Positions 29,216 through 38,867 of a DNA stretch of 64,000 nt are shown in pieces (within the stretch, counting starts at the first letter, position 1; each line of letters starts with the position of its first letter). Under the pieces are notes generated by a model. That model worked only from the letters and a program-made list of their open reading frames with translations, was not told where the DNA came from and did no database searches. A program made the translations under genes and the position numbers. The stretch is taken from NCBI RefSeq assembly GCF_018986735.1, contig NZ_CP065521.1, positions 2,232,001-2,296,000 on the forward strand, read 5' to 3'. Source of the DNA: Schaalia sp. 19OD2882. GTDB taxonomy: Bacteria > Actinomycetota > Actinomycetes > Actinomycetales > Actinomycetaceae.

Positions 29216-30759
29216 CTCTCCATTCCTCGCACGAATTCGGCCGGGACGTCAATGGGGACAAGGAGGCCTCCACCCAGGTGGCGGCTCTGCCCGATTGCCA
29301 CAAGCTCTTGTTCCCCGAAAAGACGTCCCGCGTCAATCTGCGCTATGTAGGGTTGAGCGACCATCCCTTGTGGCATACGGTGAGCGTAGGCTGACGGGTG
29401 CTTCACGACCCTGTGGTACATCACGACTCGCGGGCCCTTCTCACGAACGCGATCGACAAGCGTTCGGTATCCCGCCGAGCCCTTGGACACTGGGCCCAGT
29501 TCATCCCTCCACACGAAACCCAGTGAGAGCATGATGGCGTCTTCGAAGGTCCATTCGCCCCTCTGACGCGTCACTTCGGGCACGGCAACCGGCGTGGGCG
29601 ACCATAGCCGAAGAGAGCCCGGATTGCACGGTTTCCAGAATGTCGAGGCTGACACCAGCTCGTCATGCGGTCGCAGCCGAAGTGCACCCCACCGACTGCG
29701 TAGCCGAGTCATCCCCGCGAACGCAGTGAAGACTGCACCCAAGTCATCACTGGTCATCCCTCCTGGCAACATGACGAGGAAAACACCCGAGATACCTTCG
29801 TCCAGGAGAACCTGCGATCGGTTGAGAAGAGAGGCCGGCAGGTACTGGATCGCGATCCTGTTCGCAGGAAGCGGAACATCGAGATCGTAGTGTCCGGTGA
29901 CGATCGCTGGAGCATCGTTGCCGATGCGAGAGATGAGAGCCTTGTGGAAGGCAACACACCAGTCAAGACGTTGCTCCGAAGGAATGCTCGAACCTGCTGA
30001 GTCGACCGACATCACGAGGGCGTCACGCCAGGGTGATGAACCATGCGTCAGGATTGTCGTGTTGGGACCATAGCGACGAAGTTCGACGCCTTTTGTCGAA
30101 ACCGGAAAGACTCTCACGGCTTCCGCTTGATTCATCTTGTCGTCACTCGCAGATGGGGCCTCCGTCGGTCTCTCCTGAGCGTGGAGTTCTTCAAGCACGC
30201 GCATGCGGCCTTCAACCGGGACAGGAATCTGACGTCCACCAGTGGAGAAGGCCGTTGCGTCTGGGTCCCACACCCAGTTCGGTTCCATCTCTGTGACCTC
30301 GAGGATGACTGGGCTGTCCATTTCACCCAAGTGAGGGACATCCTCGCAAAGGACGGCGAGCGTGTCACGGACGCGGTCGGACATCCCGCTCCATGTCCAC
30401 CCGACCGCGCCATGGACAGCCATGCCATCCGATATGGCCTTCGAAGCCTTCTTGGGCTCCTTCCCATTCTTGAAGGCACCAGTGTATCGGTAGGAAACAA
30501 TTGTCTGCCGGTCTTCTCCGACTGGCATGGTTGCAGGAAACAGGAGACCCTCTGGAGAATGCCCCTCGAGCCATGCCAGAGCTTCGAGGGCCTCGGCAGA
30601 GGCTTGACCATCGGGCGTGGCACTGCTTCCCGTGCAGGCCGCACTGAACAATGCGGAAAACAGGCGGACTGGCGTCGGAAATGGGTCGGGACTTCCGTCT
30701 GAGGTATGACCATGGTACACCCCCAACGGGAAACGAGCCTGGATTCCAATAGACGGCAT
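29212..30759 (-). CDS. csb2: Csb2, Cas5/Cas6-type subunit (GSU0054 family)
   Basis: Cascade subunit of 515 residues. The N terminus MPSIGIQARFPLGVYHGHTS with PTPVRLFSALFSAACTG is the diagnostic Csb2 start: a Cas5-like ferredoxin fold with the PxPxRLxxAL motif. The C-terminal half (WGALRLRPHDELVSASTFWK, PRVVMYHRVVKHPSAYAHRM, SRHLGGGLLVPI) is the Cas6-like domain; the glycine-rich LGGGLL loop near the end matches RAMP proteins. The family joins Cas5 (5'-handle capping) and Cas6 (pre-crRNA cleavage) in one chain, which explains why no separate cas6 is present. A conserved His for cleavage is probable but not assigned. The stop overlaps cas3. Confidence 0.88.
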   Translation of the reverse strand: MPSIGIQARFPLGVYHGHTSDGSPDPFPTPVRLFSALFSAACTGSSATPDGQASAEALEALAWLEGHSPEGLLFPATMPVGEDRQTIVSYRYTGAFKNGKEPKKASKAISDGMAVHGAVGWTWSGMSDRVRDTLAVLCEDVPHLGEMDSPVILEVTEMEPNWVWDPDATAFSTGGRQIPVPVEGRMRVLEELHAQERPTEAPSASDDKMNQAEAVRVFPVSTKGVELRRYGPNTTILTHGSSPWRDALVMSVDSAGSSIPSEQRLDWCVAFHKALISRIGNDAPAIVTGHYDLDVPLPANRIAIQYLPASLLNRSQVLLDEGISGVFLVMLPGGMTSDDLGAVFTAFAGMTRLRSRWGALRLRPHDELVSASTFWKPCNPGSLRLWSPTPVAVPEVTRQRGEWTFEDAIMLSLGFVWRDELGPVSKGSAGYRTLVDRVREKGPRVVMYHRVVKHPSAYAHRMPQGMVAQPYIAQIDAGRLFGEQELVAIGQSRHLGGGLLVPIDVPAEFVRGMER

Positions 30760-31982
30760 CAGACATCCTCTTCGCCGTCAGTGTCACCTGCAGCCGCAAG
30801 AACAGCGCGATTTCCCTCGACGACAAGGGTTACACCTTGCCACTGCAGGCCAGCATGCTCTTCAGCGTAGGCAAGGGTCTTCGCAAACAACTCATCTGCC
30901 TGGGCAATGGTCATTGGCGCGAGTTCGAGCTTGTTCCCGTACCGCTGGTCAAGAGTGACAACCGAGGGACCGGCCTCGACCAAGTCACAATTGGCACGAA
31001 GGAGCAACTCGGCATCAGAACGCGCCAAAGCGTCCAGCGCCAGAGCAGCAAGAACCATGCGACAGGCGACATCACCTTCAGGAGTGGCAGAGCCGAATCG
31101 CAGGTTTCGCAGAGCGGCGAAGCTGAGAACATGGGAGCGAATGATCGAGCGGCACGTCACCCCACCGAGTTGACCGAGCGTCGGCGGGAGCCCTCCAAGG
31201 CCTAGGTGAGCTGACTTGCCTCTTGAGCCAGTAATAGTCTTGTAGGTCTTTTCAGAGAGCTCTTCCTTCTGCTGGTCGGCAATGGCAGTGAGATCCTTGT
31301 GCGACAGGTCAATTTGCGCTCCCAGAGGATCAATCCTGGCTCCACCGCGCATCGATTGGTTCTCGATAGCGGACCCCTCTTGGTCTGCAAGGATTCCGAT
31401 GATCTCCCCGACAAGGATGCTTCTGTAGCGTCCCTGATGGCTTTTGCGTAGCGCATCCCAACCTCCGAAGATGAGTGTCACCGGACTGGTTTCGATCAGT
31501 GCTCGGGCGTCACCCACTGTCGCATCGCGCAGGGCTCGATAACGAGAGTCCTTCGTTGCTGACTGCCCATCGATCGCGCCCGCGCGAATCTGACCATCAA
31601 AAGCTCGGTGCGGAAGATCGAGATCGGTGAGTGTCGGACCGTTCTCGTATTCGAGCCGGATACGTGGAATCCGAGCCAGCAATGGGTCCCCTGCTGCGAT
31701 TGCCGCCGAAAGTGCAGCCTCGCATCGGTTGTTCTGAGACTGCTTCGAGTCGATGAGGACGACTTTGACAGGCAGGCCTTCGTGGAAACGTCGCTCGTAG
31801 GCGAACACCGGCTTGCCTTTCTTGTCCTTCTCGTCCTTGTGCGAGAACTTCGCCGGTGCGACAGATGCGTGGGGTCCGGCAGCTGGCTCGAGCGGAGTCA
31901 CCGAGGTGAGCACACTCGCACCTCCCGGACTGCAGGCCTCATGAAGCTGGTCGAAGCTGATGACTGAGGTGGTGGTGGACAT
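30759..31982 (-). CDS. csb1: Csb1, Cas7 backbone subunit (GSU0053 family)
   Basis: Cas7-family protein of 407 residues that polymerises along the crRNA to form the Cascade backbone. Recognisable Csb1 features are the N-terminal KFSHKDEKDKKGKPVFAYER, VVLIDSKQSQNNRCEAAL, LDLPHRAFDGQIRAG, TLIFGGWDALRKSHQGRYRS and CRSIIRSHVLSFAALRNLRF. The ATG at 31982 has AAGGAG 7 nt upstream. It is the first gene of the cas operon and its stop overlaps the csb2 start by one base, so all six cas genes are coupled from here to cas2. The codon choice and base composition are less GC-rich than in the flanking genes. Confidence 0.92.
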   Translation of the reverse strand: MSTTTSVISFDQLHEACSPGGASVLTSVTPLEPAAGPHASVAPAKFSHKDEKDKKGKPVFAYERRFHEGLPVKVVLIDSKQSQNNRCEAALSAAIAAGDPLLARIPRIRLEYENGPTLTDLDLPHRAFDGQIRAGAIDGQSATKDSRYRALRDATVGDARALIETSPVTLIFGGWDALRKSHQGRYRSILVGEIIGILADQEGSAIENQSMRGGARIDPLGAQIDLSHKDLTAIADQQKEELSEKTYKTITGSRGKSAHLGLGGLPPTLGQLGGVTCRSIIRSHVLSFAALRNLRFGSATPEGDVACRMVLAALALDALARSDAELLLRANCDLVEAGPSVVTLDQRYGNKLELAPMTIAQADELFAKTLAYAEEHAGLQWQGVTLVVEGNRAVLAAAGDTDGEEDV

Positions 31983-32142
31983 GTGAACTCCTTTTCGAGA
32001 TGGTCGCTCGTGCCGAGCACGTCACATGCTATAGATGGCCACCCACATCTGTGATCGGAACTGAGAACGGAAAGCCATCCGTCTTTTGTGGCAGGCGTTT
32101 CCGCAGGTGGCCGTGCGTCGCCATGCGAGCAGGTCCAGCAGT
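31983..32142 (-). promoter_or_regulatory. Upstream region of the cas operon
   Basis: This 160-bp gap holds the only likely promoter for csb1-cas2. On the minus strand a CTATAGC stretch (around 32029-32035) could be a -10 box; no convincing -35 is seen. No palindrome or riboswitch was recognised. Confidence 0.35.
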
Positions 32143-33129
32143 TCAGGACCTTCGACCACCCTCATCCGAATGGGACACTCGTTGCACGATTGCGTCCAGG
32201 ACCTCCTGCGGGACCGCAAGCAGGTCGGCCACCGTCCGCAGATCCTGGCGTTCTTCGACTGAGAGCTCACCGTCGCGCATGGCGGCCGCCGCCAGTTGCG
32301 ACACGTAGGTGCGGTGCAGGCTCTCCGCCCGAGTCCGGTCGACGTCGCATTCCCGCGCCAACTCCACCAGCGCCTGCTCCTCATGCGCCGACAAGTGGCG
32401 GTCGAGCAGCGCCCGATCCAACAGATCCAAGTACTCGGCCTCGCCTCCGAAGACGATGTCCCCGGGGAGCCTTTGGACCATGCGCGCCAGGAAGTGCACG
32501 TGTTCTTCCGGGGCGGCGCCCCTGTGACGGCACGCCGGGTGGGTCGCGGGCTCATTCACAGACCATTCGGTCACGGCGGGTGCACGGAAGGGCATGTCGA
32601 AGAATGCGCGTGACGGCTCGGAGCTGATGAAGGTGCTGAGCAGTTCGGCTGTCGCCTGCGCATCATCGCCGGCGCAGTGGGCGTGGTCGATGCGGATGCC
32701 CATCTGGTCGCACAGGGCCCCGAGCCTGCGGCTGGGCGAGGGCAGGTATCGGCTGGACAGTCGCATCGTGCACAATCCGTCACTGAAGTACGTGGGGTGT
32801 GGCGGGCGTCCCGCCCGTTGGAACTCCGTCGTCAGGAAAGCGGCGTCGAATGCCAGGTTGTGTGCGACCGGCACCGTCCCGGACAGGCGCCAGGCGACCT
32901 CGTCGGCAATCTCTTCGAAGCGCGGTGCCTCCAGCACATCCGCCGCGCAGGTTCCGTGCAGGCGGGTCGCACCCAGGTCCCGATCGGGATTGACCAGGGT
33001 TTCCCAACGCTCGCCGATCGTCCCGTCCCGGTCGACGGTCACGAGGGCGATCTCGGTGATCCGGTCATGACGGCGCGCGTACAGTCCGGTCGTTTCCACG
33101 TCGATGACGGAGAAGACTTGTTGGCCCAT
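32143..33129 (-). CDS. DEDDh exonuclease with C-terminal TerB-like domain
   Basis: Protein of 328 residues. The N-terminal half is a DnaQ/epsilon-type 3'-5' exonuclease: Exo I VIDVETTGL (residues about 8-16), Exo II AHNLAFDAAFLTTEF, Exo III His/Asp in HCAGDDAQATAELL. The C-terminal half (about 215-325) is helical with ALLDRHLSAHEEQALVELAR and MRDGELSVEERQDLRTVADL, a TerB/tellurite-resistance-like pattern seen in other actinobacterial exonucleases. ATG 33129 follows AAAGGAG; the open frame to 33246 has no site. It lies directly upstream of the cas operon on the same strand. DEDDh nucleases are known to trim prespacers in other CRISPR systems, so a link is possible but unproven. Confidence 0.85.
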   Translation of the reverse strand: MGQQVFSVIDVETTGLYARRHDRITEIALVTVDRDGTIGERWETLVNPDRDLGATRLHGTCAADVLEAPRFEEIADEVAWRLSGTVPVAHNLAFDAAFLTTEFQRAGRPPHPTYFSDGLCTMRLSSRYLPSPSRRLGALCDQMGIRIDHAHCAGDDAQATAELLSTFISSEPSRAFFDMPFRAPAVTEWSVNEPATHPACRHRGAAPEEHVHFLARMVQRLPGDIVFGGEAEYLDLLDRALLDRHLSAHEEQALVELARECDVDRTRAESLHRTYVSQLAAAAMRDGELSVEERQDLRTVADLLAVPQEVLDAIVQRVSHSDEGGRRS

Positions 33130-33376
33130 GAGAGCTCCTTTGCCGATGGACACTTCCATTTTGCCCGGATGTCGCCCGCCTGAGCCACACCACGCGCCAC
33201 TGTCACCGGCTCGAAGGTGAATCCGCACCACGCAGCCGCTGGCCACAGATGGTCAGTACGTGGGCGGCCTCGGCCGAGGTCGAATCCCCAATGCGTCGTC
33301 ACAGGCGGGCCGCAGGCCGGGCGCGGCGCCCCGAGGACGAGGGCGGGGTCGGCCAGGACTCAGGGCACGTGAAACA

Positions 33377-33410
33377 GCGGGTCCCGACGCCATCTGGCGA
33401 CGGGACCCGC
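33377..33410 (-). terminator. Terminator of the FMN reductase gene
   Basis: GCGGGTCCCG (33377-33386) and CGGGACCCGC (33401-33410) form a perfect 10-bp stem with a 14-nt loop, flanked by GAAACA and TGTTTC, which extend the pairing. It lies just downstream of the FMN reductase stop codon on the minus strand; the final U-rich part is short (TGTTTC). Confidence 0.75.
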
Positions 33411-33432
33411 TCGGTGTTTCAGTCAGAGCCAC

Positions 33433-33972
33433 TCAGGCGCGAAGCGCCTCGACGAAGGCGGTGATCGCAGCCTTGACCCGGGCCTGCATCTCGGCGTCGG
33501 TGATGCGGCCGTCCTCGCCGAACTGGTCCTTCTGGACGAACAGGCCGATCTCGGCGGCGTCCACGGGCTCGGCTTCGATCTGGCCGAGGATCTCCTTGAG
33601 GTGCTCGCGGGCGGTGGCGCCGGCACGCGGAGAGATGGCTGCGGAGGCCACCAGAGTCTTCTTGCCGGACAGGGACTTCTCTCCCCACGGGCGAGAGATC
33701 CAGTCAATGGCGTTCTTCAGGACGCCGGACACGGACTTGTTGTACTCCGGGGTCAGGACGATCAGACCGTCGACTCCCTCCAAGGTCGTCTTCTTCTCGC
33801 GGGCCAGAGGCAGGAAGTTCGCGTCGTCGTCGGCGTTGTAAATCGGCAGGTCGGCGATCGTCACCTCGACGAAGTCGACGCCCTCCGGGGCATCCGCGAT
33901 GAGAGCGCCGGCCAGGCGACGGTTGAGGGAGTCAGCGGCGGTCGAGCCGACGATGTACGCGATTGTGGTCAT
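33433..33972 (-). CDS. NADPH-dependent FMN reductase family protein
   Basis: Flavodoxin-fold oxidoreductase of 179 residues. IAYIVGSTAADSLNRRLAGA is the FMN phosphate loop. LIVLTPEYNKSVSGVLKNAI followed by DW is the family signature that contacts the isoalloxazine ring; Val replaces the usual Pro. KKTLVASAAISPRAGATA and a C-terminal amphipathic helix complete the fold. Members reduce quinones, chromate or azo dyes and relieve oxidative stress. ATG 33972 was chosen with AAGGGA upstream. A perfect 12-bp palindrome 35 nt upstream suggests repressor control. Confidence 0.87.
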   Translation of the reverse strand: MTTIAYIVGSTAADSLNRRLAGALIADAPEGVDFVEVTIADLPIYNADDDANFLPLAREKKTTLEGVDGLIVLTPEYNKSVSGVLKNAIDWISRPWGEKSLSGKKTLVASAAISPRAGATAREHLKEILGQIEAEPVDAAEIGLFVQKDQFGEDGRITDAEMQARVKAAITAFVEALRA

Positions 33973-34312
33973 TGGGTGTCCCTTCATCTGCCACGAACCG
34001 TGGCGCTTGAACGTTCAACTAACAGCGTAGGCTGTGCGTGCAAGCAGGACAATCCAGGGGTTCGTGCTCTGCACCACACAGAAGGTCCCAACCCGGGCGC
34101 TCCAGCCACGTACGGCTGCGTCCTCTCCCCCGACAAGGGGATCATTCGGGCTCTGCGCACCTGCTCGCGCTGCAGTCATCCACCCGTCGCGCTCCCCCGA
34201 CGCACAGTCGGCCACGCGACCTGAGGGGACGCTCCGCCCCGGCCTGCATCCGCACCGGTCCAGATGGCGCCCGGCCGAGCCGGACGGGCACAGCCGACAG
34301 CTCTCCCGGCCT
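33973..34312. promoter_or_regulatory. Intergenic region with palindrome TTGAACGTTCAA
   Basis: No gene was found in these 340 bp. A perfect palindrome TTGAACGTTCAA lies at 34007-34018, and an inverted repeat CCACG-aac-CGTGG at 33991-34003, both between the FMN reductase start and its likely promoter. The rest, up to the purL stop codon, shows no structure that can be assigned. Confidence 0.5.
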
Positions 34313-36682
34313 TCAGAAGCGCGAGCGCAACGGCCTCTCCGTCAGTTCACGCAGATCCTCGACCGAAGTCACCCAGCCCGCACCATTACCGAGCTCATGC
34401 AACAAGTCCGCGCCGCCGACCACCAGCAGGTCTCCGCCAGTGACCCCCAGACGCTCCACGGCCACACCCTCGGCCTGGGCGGCAGCGATCACCGCAGAGG
34501 CGGCACCCTCATGAACAGCCACCAGGGCCCGCGCCTGCGACTCGGACAAGAGCACCTCGAAGTCGCTCAGCCCCTCCGCAGCACCCAGGCTCGTCACGTC
34601 GAAGGACCCACCCACGCCGAAACGCAGGACCATGTCGACCAGGGACTGGAGCAGCCCACCGTTGGACAGGTCGTGGGCGGCGCGCACCAGCGGGCGGCCG
34701 TCCGGCCCGTCCACCGCGGACAGGGCCCGCACCACGTTGCCCAAGGCGACCTCCGCCGCCAGGTCCACCTTGGGAGGGACCCCACCCAAGTGCCGGTGGC
34801 AGATGCGCGCCCACGCCGAACCATCCAGCTCCGCCCTGGTCGTGCCCAGGGCGAAGACCGCCAGTCCTTCCTCGGTGAAACCGGAGGGGTTCGCGCGGCG
34901 CACATCCTCCATGACACCCAACATGCCGACCACAGGGGTCGGGTTGATGGACGAGTCCGGCCGGCCCTTGACCGTGCCGGAGGAGTTGTAGAGCGACACA
35001 TTTCCACCGGTCACGGGGATGCCCAGCTCGACGCAGCCGTCAGCCAGGCCCGTCATGGCCGTCACCAGCTGCCACATGGCGTCAGTGTCCTCCGGGTTGC
35101 CGAAGTTCAGGCAGTCGGTGACGGCCAGCGGCTCGGCGCCGACCACGGCGACGTTGCGGTAGGACTCCGCCAGCGCCTGCTTGGCTCCCTCGGCGGGGTC
35201 GAGTTTGGTGTACCGGCCATTCGCATCCGTCGACAGGGCCACCCCCAGGCCTGTGGCTTCGTCGACGCGAACCACGCCGGCGTCATCGGGTTGAGCCAAG
35301 GCGGTGTTGCCCTGGACGTAGCGGTCGTACTGGTCGGTGACCCACGCCTTCGACCCCTGGTTGACATCGCCCAGAACGGCACCGATCAGCGATTCCAGCT
35401 CCGCGCCGGTGGTCGGGCGCGGCAGGCGGTCCGTGGAGTCGGCAACCAGCGCGTCCTGCCAGGTCGGTCGCGCGTAGGGCCGGTCGTAGACGGGGCCCTC
35501 GTGGGCGACACTCTTCGGGTCGACCTCGACGATGCGGTGTCCGAAGTGGTCGATGGTCAGCACCCCGTCACCCGTCAGGTGCCCGATGACCGAGGCCTCC
35601 ACGTCCCACTTGTCGATGATCGCGAAGAAACGCTGCTTGTCCTCGGGGGTGACGATGGCCATCATGCGTTCCTGCGACTCGGACATGAGGATCTCGCCGG
35701 CGGTCAGGGTCGGGTCACGCAGCAGGACCTTTTCCAGGTCGACGTGCATGCCGGAGCCGCCGTTGGAGGCCAGCTCCGAGGTCGCGCAGGAAATCCCTGC
35801 CGCCCCCAGGTCTTGGATGCCTTGGACGACGCCGGCTGCGAACAGTTCCAGGCAGCATTCGATGAGGACCTTCTCCATGAACGGGTCGCCGACCTGCACG
35901 GAGGGGCGCTTGGCCGGCATCCCGTCCTCGAAGGTCTCCGATGCCAGGATCGACGCGCCGCCGATGCCGTCACCGCCGGTGCGCGCACCGAAGAGGACGA
36001 CCAGGTTGCCTTCGCCGGTGGCGTTGGCCAAGTGGATGTCCTCATGGCGCAGCACACCCAGACACAGGGCGTTGACCAGCGGGTTTCCCTGGTACGAGGG
36101 GTCGAATTCGGTCTCGCCGCCAATGTTTGGCAGGCCCAGGCAGTTGCCGTAGCCGCCGACACCGGAGACGACTCCGTGGACCACACGCGCGGTGTCCGGG
36201 TGGTCGGGTGCGCCGAATCGCAACTGGTCCATGACGGCGACGGGCCGCGCGCCCATGGAGATGATGTCACGCACGATGCCGCCGACGCCGGTGGCGGCGC
36301 CTTGGTAGGGTTCGACGAAACTCGGGTGGTTGTGGGACTCGACCTTGAAGGTGACGGCCCAGCCGCCGCCGATGTCGACCACTCCCGCATTCTGTCCCAT
36401 GCCGACCAGCAGGTGGCGGCGCATCTCATCGGTGGTGCGCTTGCCGAATTGTTCGACCAAGTGCTTCTTGGAGGACTTGTAGGAGCAGTGCTCGGACCAC
36501 ATGACCGAGTACATGGCCAGTTCGGCATTGGTGGGGCGACGTCCGAGGATCTCGCAGATGCGCTGGTACTCGTCCGCCTTGAGGCCGAGTTCGGCCCAGG
36601 GGATGTCCTTGTCGGGAGTTGCGGCGGCGTCCTCGACGGTGTCGGGCAGTTCTCGGGGCTGGGTGGGGGCGTCGGTGCTCAT
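34313..36682 (-). CDS. purL: Phosphoribosylformylglycinamidine synthase subunit PurL
   Basis: Catalytic large subunit (about 789 residues) of FGAM synthase, purine step 4: FGAR + ATP + glutamine-derived ammonia to FGAM. It is the small form that needs PurQ and PurS, both encoded upstream. It shows the N-terminal [20 protein letters not shown], the ATP-site [37 protein letters not shown] and C-terminal [15 protein letters not shown] 36682 is preceded by GGAG; an open frame to 36844 passes through a repeat block and has no site. It is the last gene of purD-purC-purS-purQ-purL. The 176-bp gap before it holds a dispersed repeat. Confidence 0.95.
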   Translation of the reverse strand: MSTDAPTQPRELPDTVEDAAATPDKDIPWAELGLKADEYQRICEILGRRPTNAELAMYSVMWSEHCSYKSSKKHLVEQFGKRTTDEMRRHLLVGMGQNAGVVDIGGGWAVTFKVESHNHPSFVEPYQGAATGVGGIVRDIISMGARPVAVMDQLRFGAPDHPDTARVVHGVVSGVGGYGNCLGLPNIGGETEFDPSYQGNPLVNALCLGVLRHEDIHLANATGEGNLVVLFGARTGGDGIGGASILASETFEDGMPAKRPSVQVGDPFMEKVLIECCLELFAAGVVQGIQDLGAAGISCATSELASNGGSGMHVDLEKVLLRDPTLTAGEILMSESQERMMAIVTPEDKQRFFAIIDKWDVEASVIGHLTGDGVLTIDHFGHRIVEVDPKSVAHEGPVYDRPYARPTWQDALVADSTDRLPRPTTGAELESLIGAVLGDVNQGSKAWVTDQYDRYVQGNTALAQPDDAGVVRVDEATGLGVALSTDANGRYTKLDPAEGAKQALAESYRNVAVVGAEPLAVTDCLNFGNPEDTDAMWQLVTAMTGLADGCVELGIPVTGGNVSLYNSSGTVKGRPDSSINPTPVVGMLGVMEDVRRANPSGFTEEGLAVFALGTTRAELDGSAWARICHRHLGGVPPKVDLAAEVALGNVVRALSAVDGPDGRPLVRAAHDLSNGGLLQSLVDMVLRFGVGGSFDVTSLGAAEGLSDFEVLLSESQARALVAVHEGAASAVIAAAQAEGVAVERLGVTGGDLLVVGGADLLHELGNGAGWVTSVEDLRELTERPLRSRF

Positions 36683-36755
36683 GTGTGCTCCGTATGTGGT
36701 GCGGCGGCGTTGTGGTCGGTGTCGGTAGGACGAGGGCGCGGCCTCGCCCCTTCCG

Positions 36756-36818
36756 TGGGATTCGTCGGTGCTTTCGTTGGATTCGTCCGTCGATCCGTGG
36801 GATTCGTTCTTCGTGTTC
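36756..36818. repeat. Dispersed 21-bp-period repeat, locus 2
   Basis: Three units of about 21 bp, each with GGATTCGT or its complement ACGAATCC, lie between purQ and purL. Unit sequence is related to the loci at 7602, 53269 and 58756. It is a non-coding interruption of the purine operon. Confidence 0.75.
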
Positions 36819-36858
36819 GGCGGACCCACTCCTGCGGCAAGCACGCGAGGCGGCAGCG

Positions 36859-37569
36859 TCAGCCCGCGAGGGCGGTGAGGACCGAGGCGAAGATCATCAG
36901 GCCTTCGGTGCCCGCGTGCCCGCCGCTGACCCCGGCCTCGTCCACGGCCAGCGGCCCGAAACCGGGTTCGACCGCGTGCTCCGGGTGGGGCATGAGGCCG
37001 ACGACGTTCCCGCGCGCATTCGTCACACCCGCGATGTCGTTGGCGGACCCGTTCGGGTTCATGTCGACGTAGCGGAAGACGATGCGACCCTCGCCCTCAA
37101 GGCGCGCGAGTTCCTCGGGCGCGGCCTGGAAGTTCCCCTCGCCGTTCTTCAGCGGCACGGTGAGCAGCTCACCCGCCTCGAAGAGGTTCGTCCACGCGGT
37201 TTCGGCATTGTCCACGCGCAGCACCTGGTCACGGCAGAGGAACTTCTGGTGGTCGTTGCGGATCAGGGCGCCGGGCAGCAGATGTGCTTCGGCCAGCACC
37301 TGGAAGCCGTTGCAGATGCCCAGGACCGGCATGCCGGCCTCGGCGGCGCGCACGACCTCGGTCATGACGGGGGCGACGGCGGCGATGGCCCCGCAGCGAA
37401 GGTAGTCCCCGTAGGAGAAGCCGCCGGGGATGACCACTGCGTCGACTCCGCGCAGGTCGTGGTCCTTGTGCCACAGGGCCACGGGCTCGGCCCCGGCCAG
37501 ACGCACGGCGCGGGCGGCGTCGCGGTCGTCCAGGGTGCCCGGGAAGGTGATGACTCCGACCGTGGTCAC
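36859..37569 (-). CDS. purQ: Phosphoribosylformylglycinamidine synthase subunit PurQ
   Basis: Glutaminase subunit of FGAM synthase, 236 residues, class I amidotransferase. The nucleophile Cys is in [11 protein letters not shown] (about residue 87) and the His/Glu pair in [11 protein letters not shown] (about 200). The oxyanion strand reads [17 protein letters not shown]. It releases ammonia from glutamine for PurL. The GTG start at 37569 overlaps the purS stop (GTGA), so these two are coupled; a longer frame is not preceded by a ribosome site. Confidence 0.95.
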   Translation of the reverse strand: MTTVGVITFPGTLDDRDAARAVRLAGAEPVALWHKDHDLRGVDAVVIPGGFSYGDYLRCGAIAAVAPVMTEVVRAAEAGMPVLGICNGFQVLAEAHLLPGALIRNDHQKFLCRDQVLRVDNAETAWTNLFEAGELLTVPLKNGEGNFQAAPEELARLEGEGRIVFRYVDMNPNGSANDIAGVTNARGNVVGLMPHPEHAVEPGFGPLAVDEAGVSGGHAGTEGLMIFASVLTALAG

Positions 37570-37832
37570 TGGGCGGCTCCGTCCTCGGGCAGGGCCTCGA
37601 CGCGCACGACGTCCTCGATGATGGGGTTGGACAGGACTTCTTCGGCCGCGCGGCGAGCGTCGGCCAGCAGGGCCTCGGTGACCGGGCCGTCGACGCTCAG
37701 GTGGAAGCACTTGCCTTGGCGCACTGCGGTGAAGGCGTCGATGCCCAGGCGCGGCAGGACGCTGCCGACGGCCTTGCCCTGGGGGTCCAGGATCTCGGGC
37801 TTGGGCATCACTTCGACGATGATTCGTCCCAC
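37566..37832 (-). CDS. purS: Phosphoribosylformylglycinamidine synthase subunit PurS
   Basis: Small bridging subunit (88 residues) that holds PurQ and PurL together and forms the ammonia passage. It has the PurS features [16 protein letters not shown] and the dimer strand [12 protein letters not shown]. It is followed by purQ with a GTGA overlap and preceded by purC after an 89-bp gap. Confidence 0.93.
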   Translation of the reverse strand: MGRIIVEVMPKPEILDPQGKAVGSVLPRLGIDAFTAVRQGKCFHLSVDGPVTEALLADARRAAEEVLSNPIIEDVVRVEALPEDGAAQ

Positions 37833-37920
37833 GGGGGTCTCCTTGTCGGGTGCGGGTCCGCTGGCTGCGGGGGGTGGGCGGGTGGTTCGTGGATTGTCGG
37901 ACGAGGGCGCGGCAGGTCCT

Positions 37921-38844
37921 TCAGAGCGCCGGTTCGGCGCCGGTGAGGCGGCGGAAGGCTTCGAGGTAGCGCCGGCGGGTGGCCTGGACGACCTCGTCGG
38001 GGAGCGAGGGCGGCCGCTGGCCGGAGGAGGGCTTCCAACCCGAAGCCGGGGAGCACAGCCAGTCGCGCAGGTACTGCTTGTCGTAGCTGGGGGTGATGCG
38101 GCCGGGCTGCCAACGGTCGGCGGGCCAGAAGCGGGAGGAGTCGGGGGTCAGGATCTCGTCGCCCAGGACCATTTGGCCCGAGGTCGCATCCAGTCCGAAC
38201 TCGAACTTCGTGTCGGCCAGGATGATCCCGCGTTCGGCGGCAATGGAGGCGGCGCGCTCGTACAGGGCGATGGACAGGTCGCGCACGGTGCAGGCCAGGT
38301 CCTCGCCGACCATGTCGACGACCTTGCCGAAGGAGATGTTCTCGTCGTGTTCGCCCAGCTCCGCCTTCGCTGCGGGGGTGAAGATCGGGTCGGCCAGCTT
38401 CGAGGCCTCCACCAGGCCTTCAGGCAGGCCGATGCCGCACACGGACCCGGTCTTCTCGTACTCGGCAAGGCCGGAGCCGGTCAGGTGGCCGCGCACGACA
38501 CATTCGACGGGCACCATCTCCAGTGCGCGGCACACGACGGCGCGACCTGCCACCTGCTCGGGCACTTCCGCCAAGGCGCCGTCGCCCCCGCGCAGCAGGT
38601 GGTTGGGGACAAGGTCGGCCACTTGGTCCATCCACCAGATGGCCAGTTGGTTGAGGATCTTGCCCTTGTCGGGGATCGGGGTGGGCATGACGAAGTCATA
38701 GGCGCTGATCCGGTCGGAGGTGACCATCAGGTAGCGATCCGGTGCGGCGCCGGAGGCGATCGCGTCGACCGGGGCGTAGATGTCCCGGACCTTCCCGGAG
38801 GACACGTGCTCCCATCCGTCGATCAGCTGGTGTGCGTCACTCAT
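37921..38844 (-). CDS. purC: SAICAR synthetase PurC
   Basis: Phosphoribosylaminoimidazole-succinocarboxamide synthase of 307 residues: CAIR + aspartate + ATP to SAICAR, purine step 7. The N-terminal SSGKVRDIYAP is the ATP-loop. PVECVVRGHLTGSGLAEYEK and ADTKFEFGLDATSGQMVLGD, followed by EILTPDSSRFW, are family signatures. Length fits the longer actinobacterial and yeast-type form. ATG 38844 has GGAGG upstream. It lies between purD (24 bp upstream) and purS. Confidence 0.95.
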   Translation of the reverse strand: MSDAHQLIDGWEHVSSGKVRDIYAPVDAIASGAAPDRYLMVTSDRISAYDFVMPTPIPDKGKILNQLAIWWMDQVADLVPNHLLRGGDGALAEVPEQVAGRAVVCRALEMVPVECVVRGHLTGSGLAEYEKTGSVCGIGLPEGLVEASKLADPIFTPAAKAELGEHDENISFGKVVDMVGEDLACTVRDLSIALYERAASIAAERGIILADTKFEFGLDATSGQMVLGDEILTPDSSRFWPADRWQPGRITPSYDKQYLRDWLCSPASGWKPSSGQRPPSLPDEVVQATRRRYLEAFRRLTGAEPAL

Positions 38845-38867
38845 TCGCGTGTCCTCCCCGTTCGGGT

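Noticed and set aside
34034-37072. A 1012-codon plus-strand open frame across purL
   Set aside because: The opposite strand encodes an unmistakable PurL. The plus frame is low-complexity and is explained by GC bias at codon positions.
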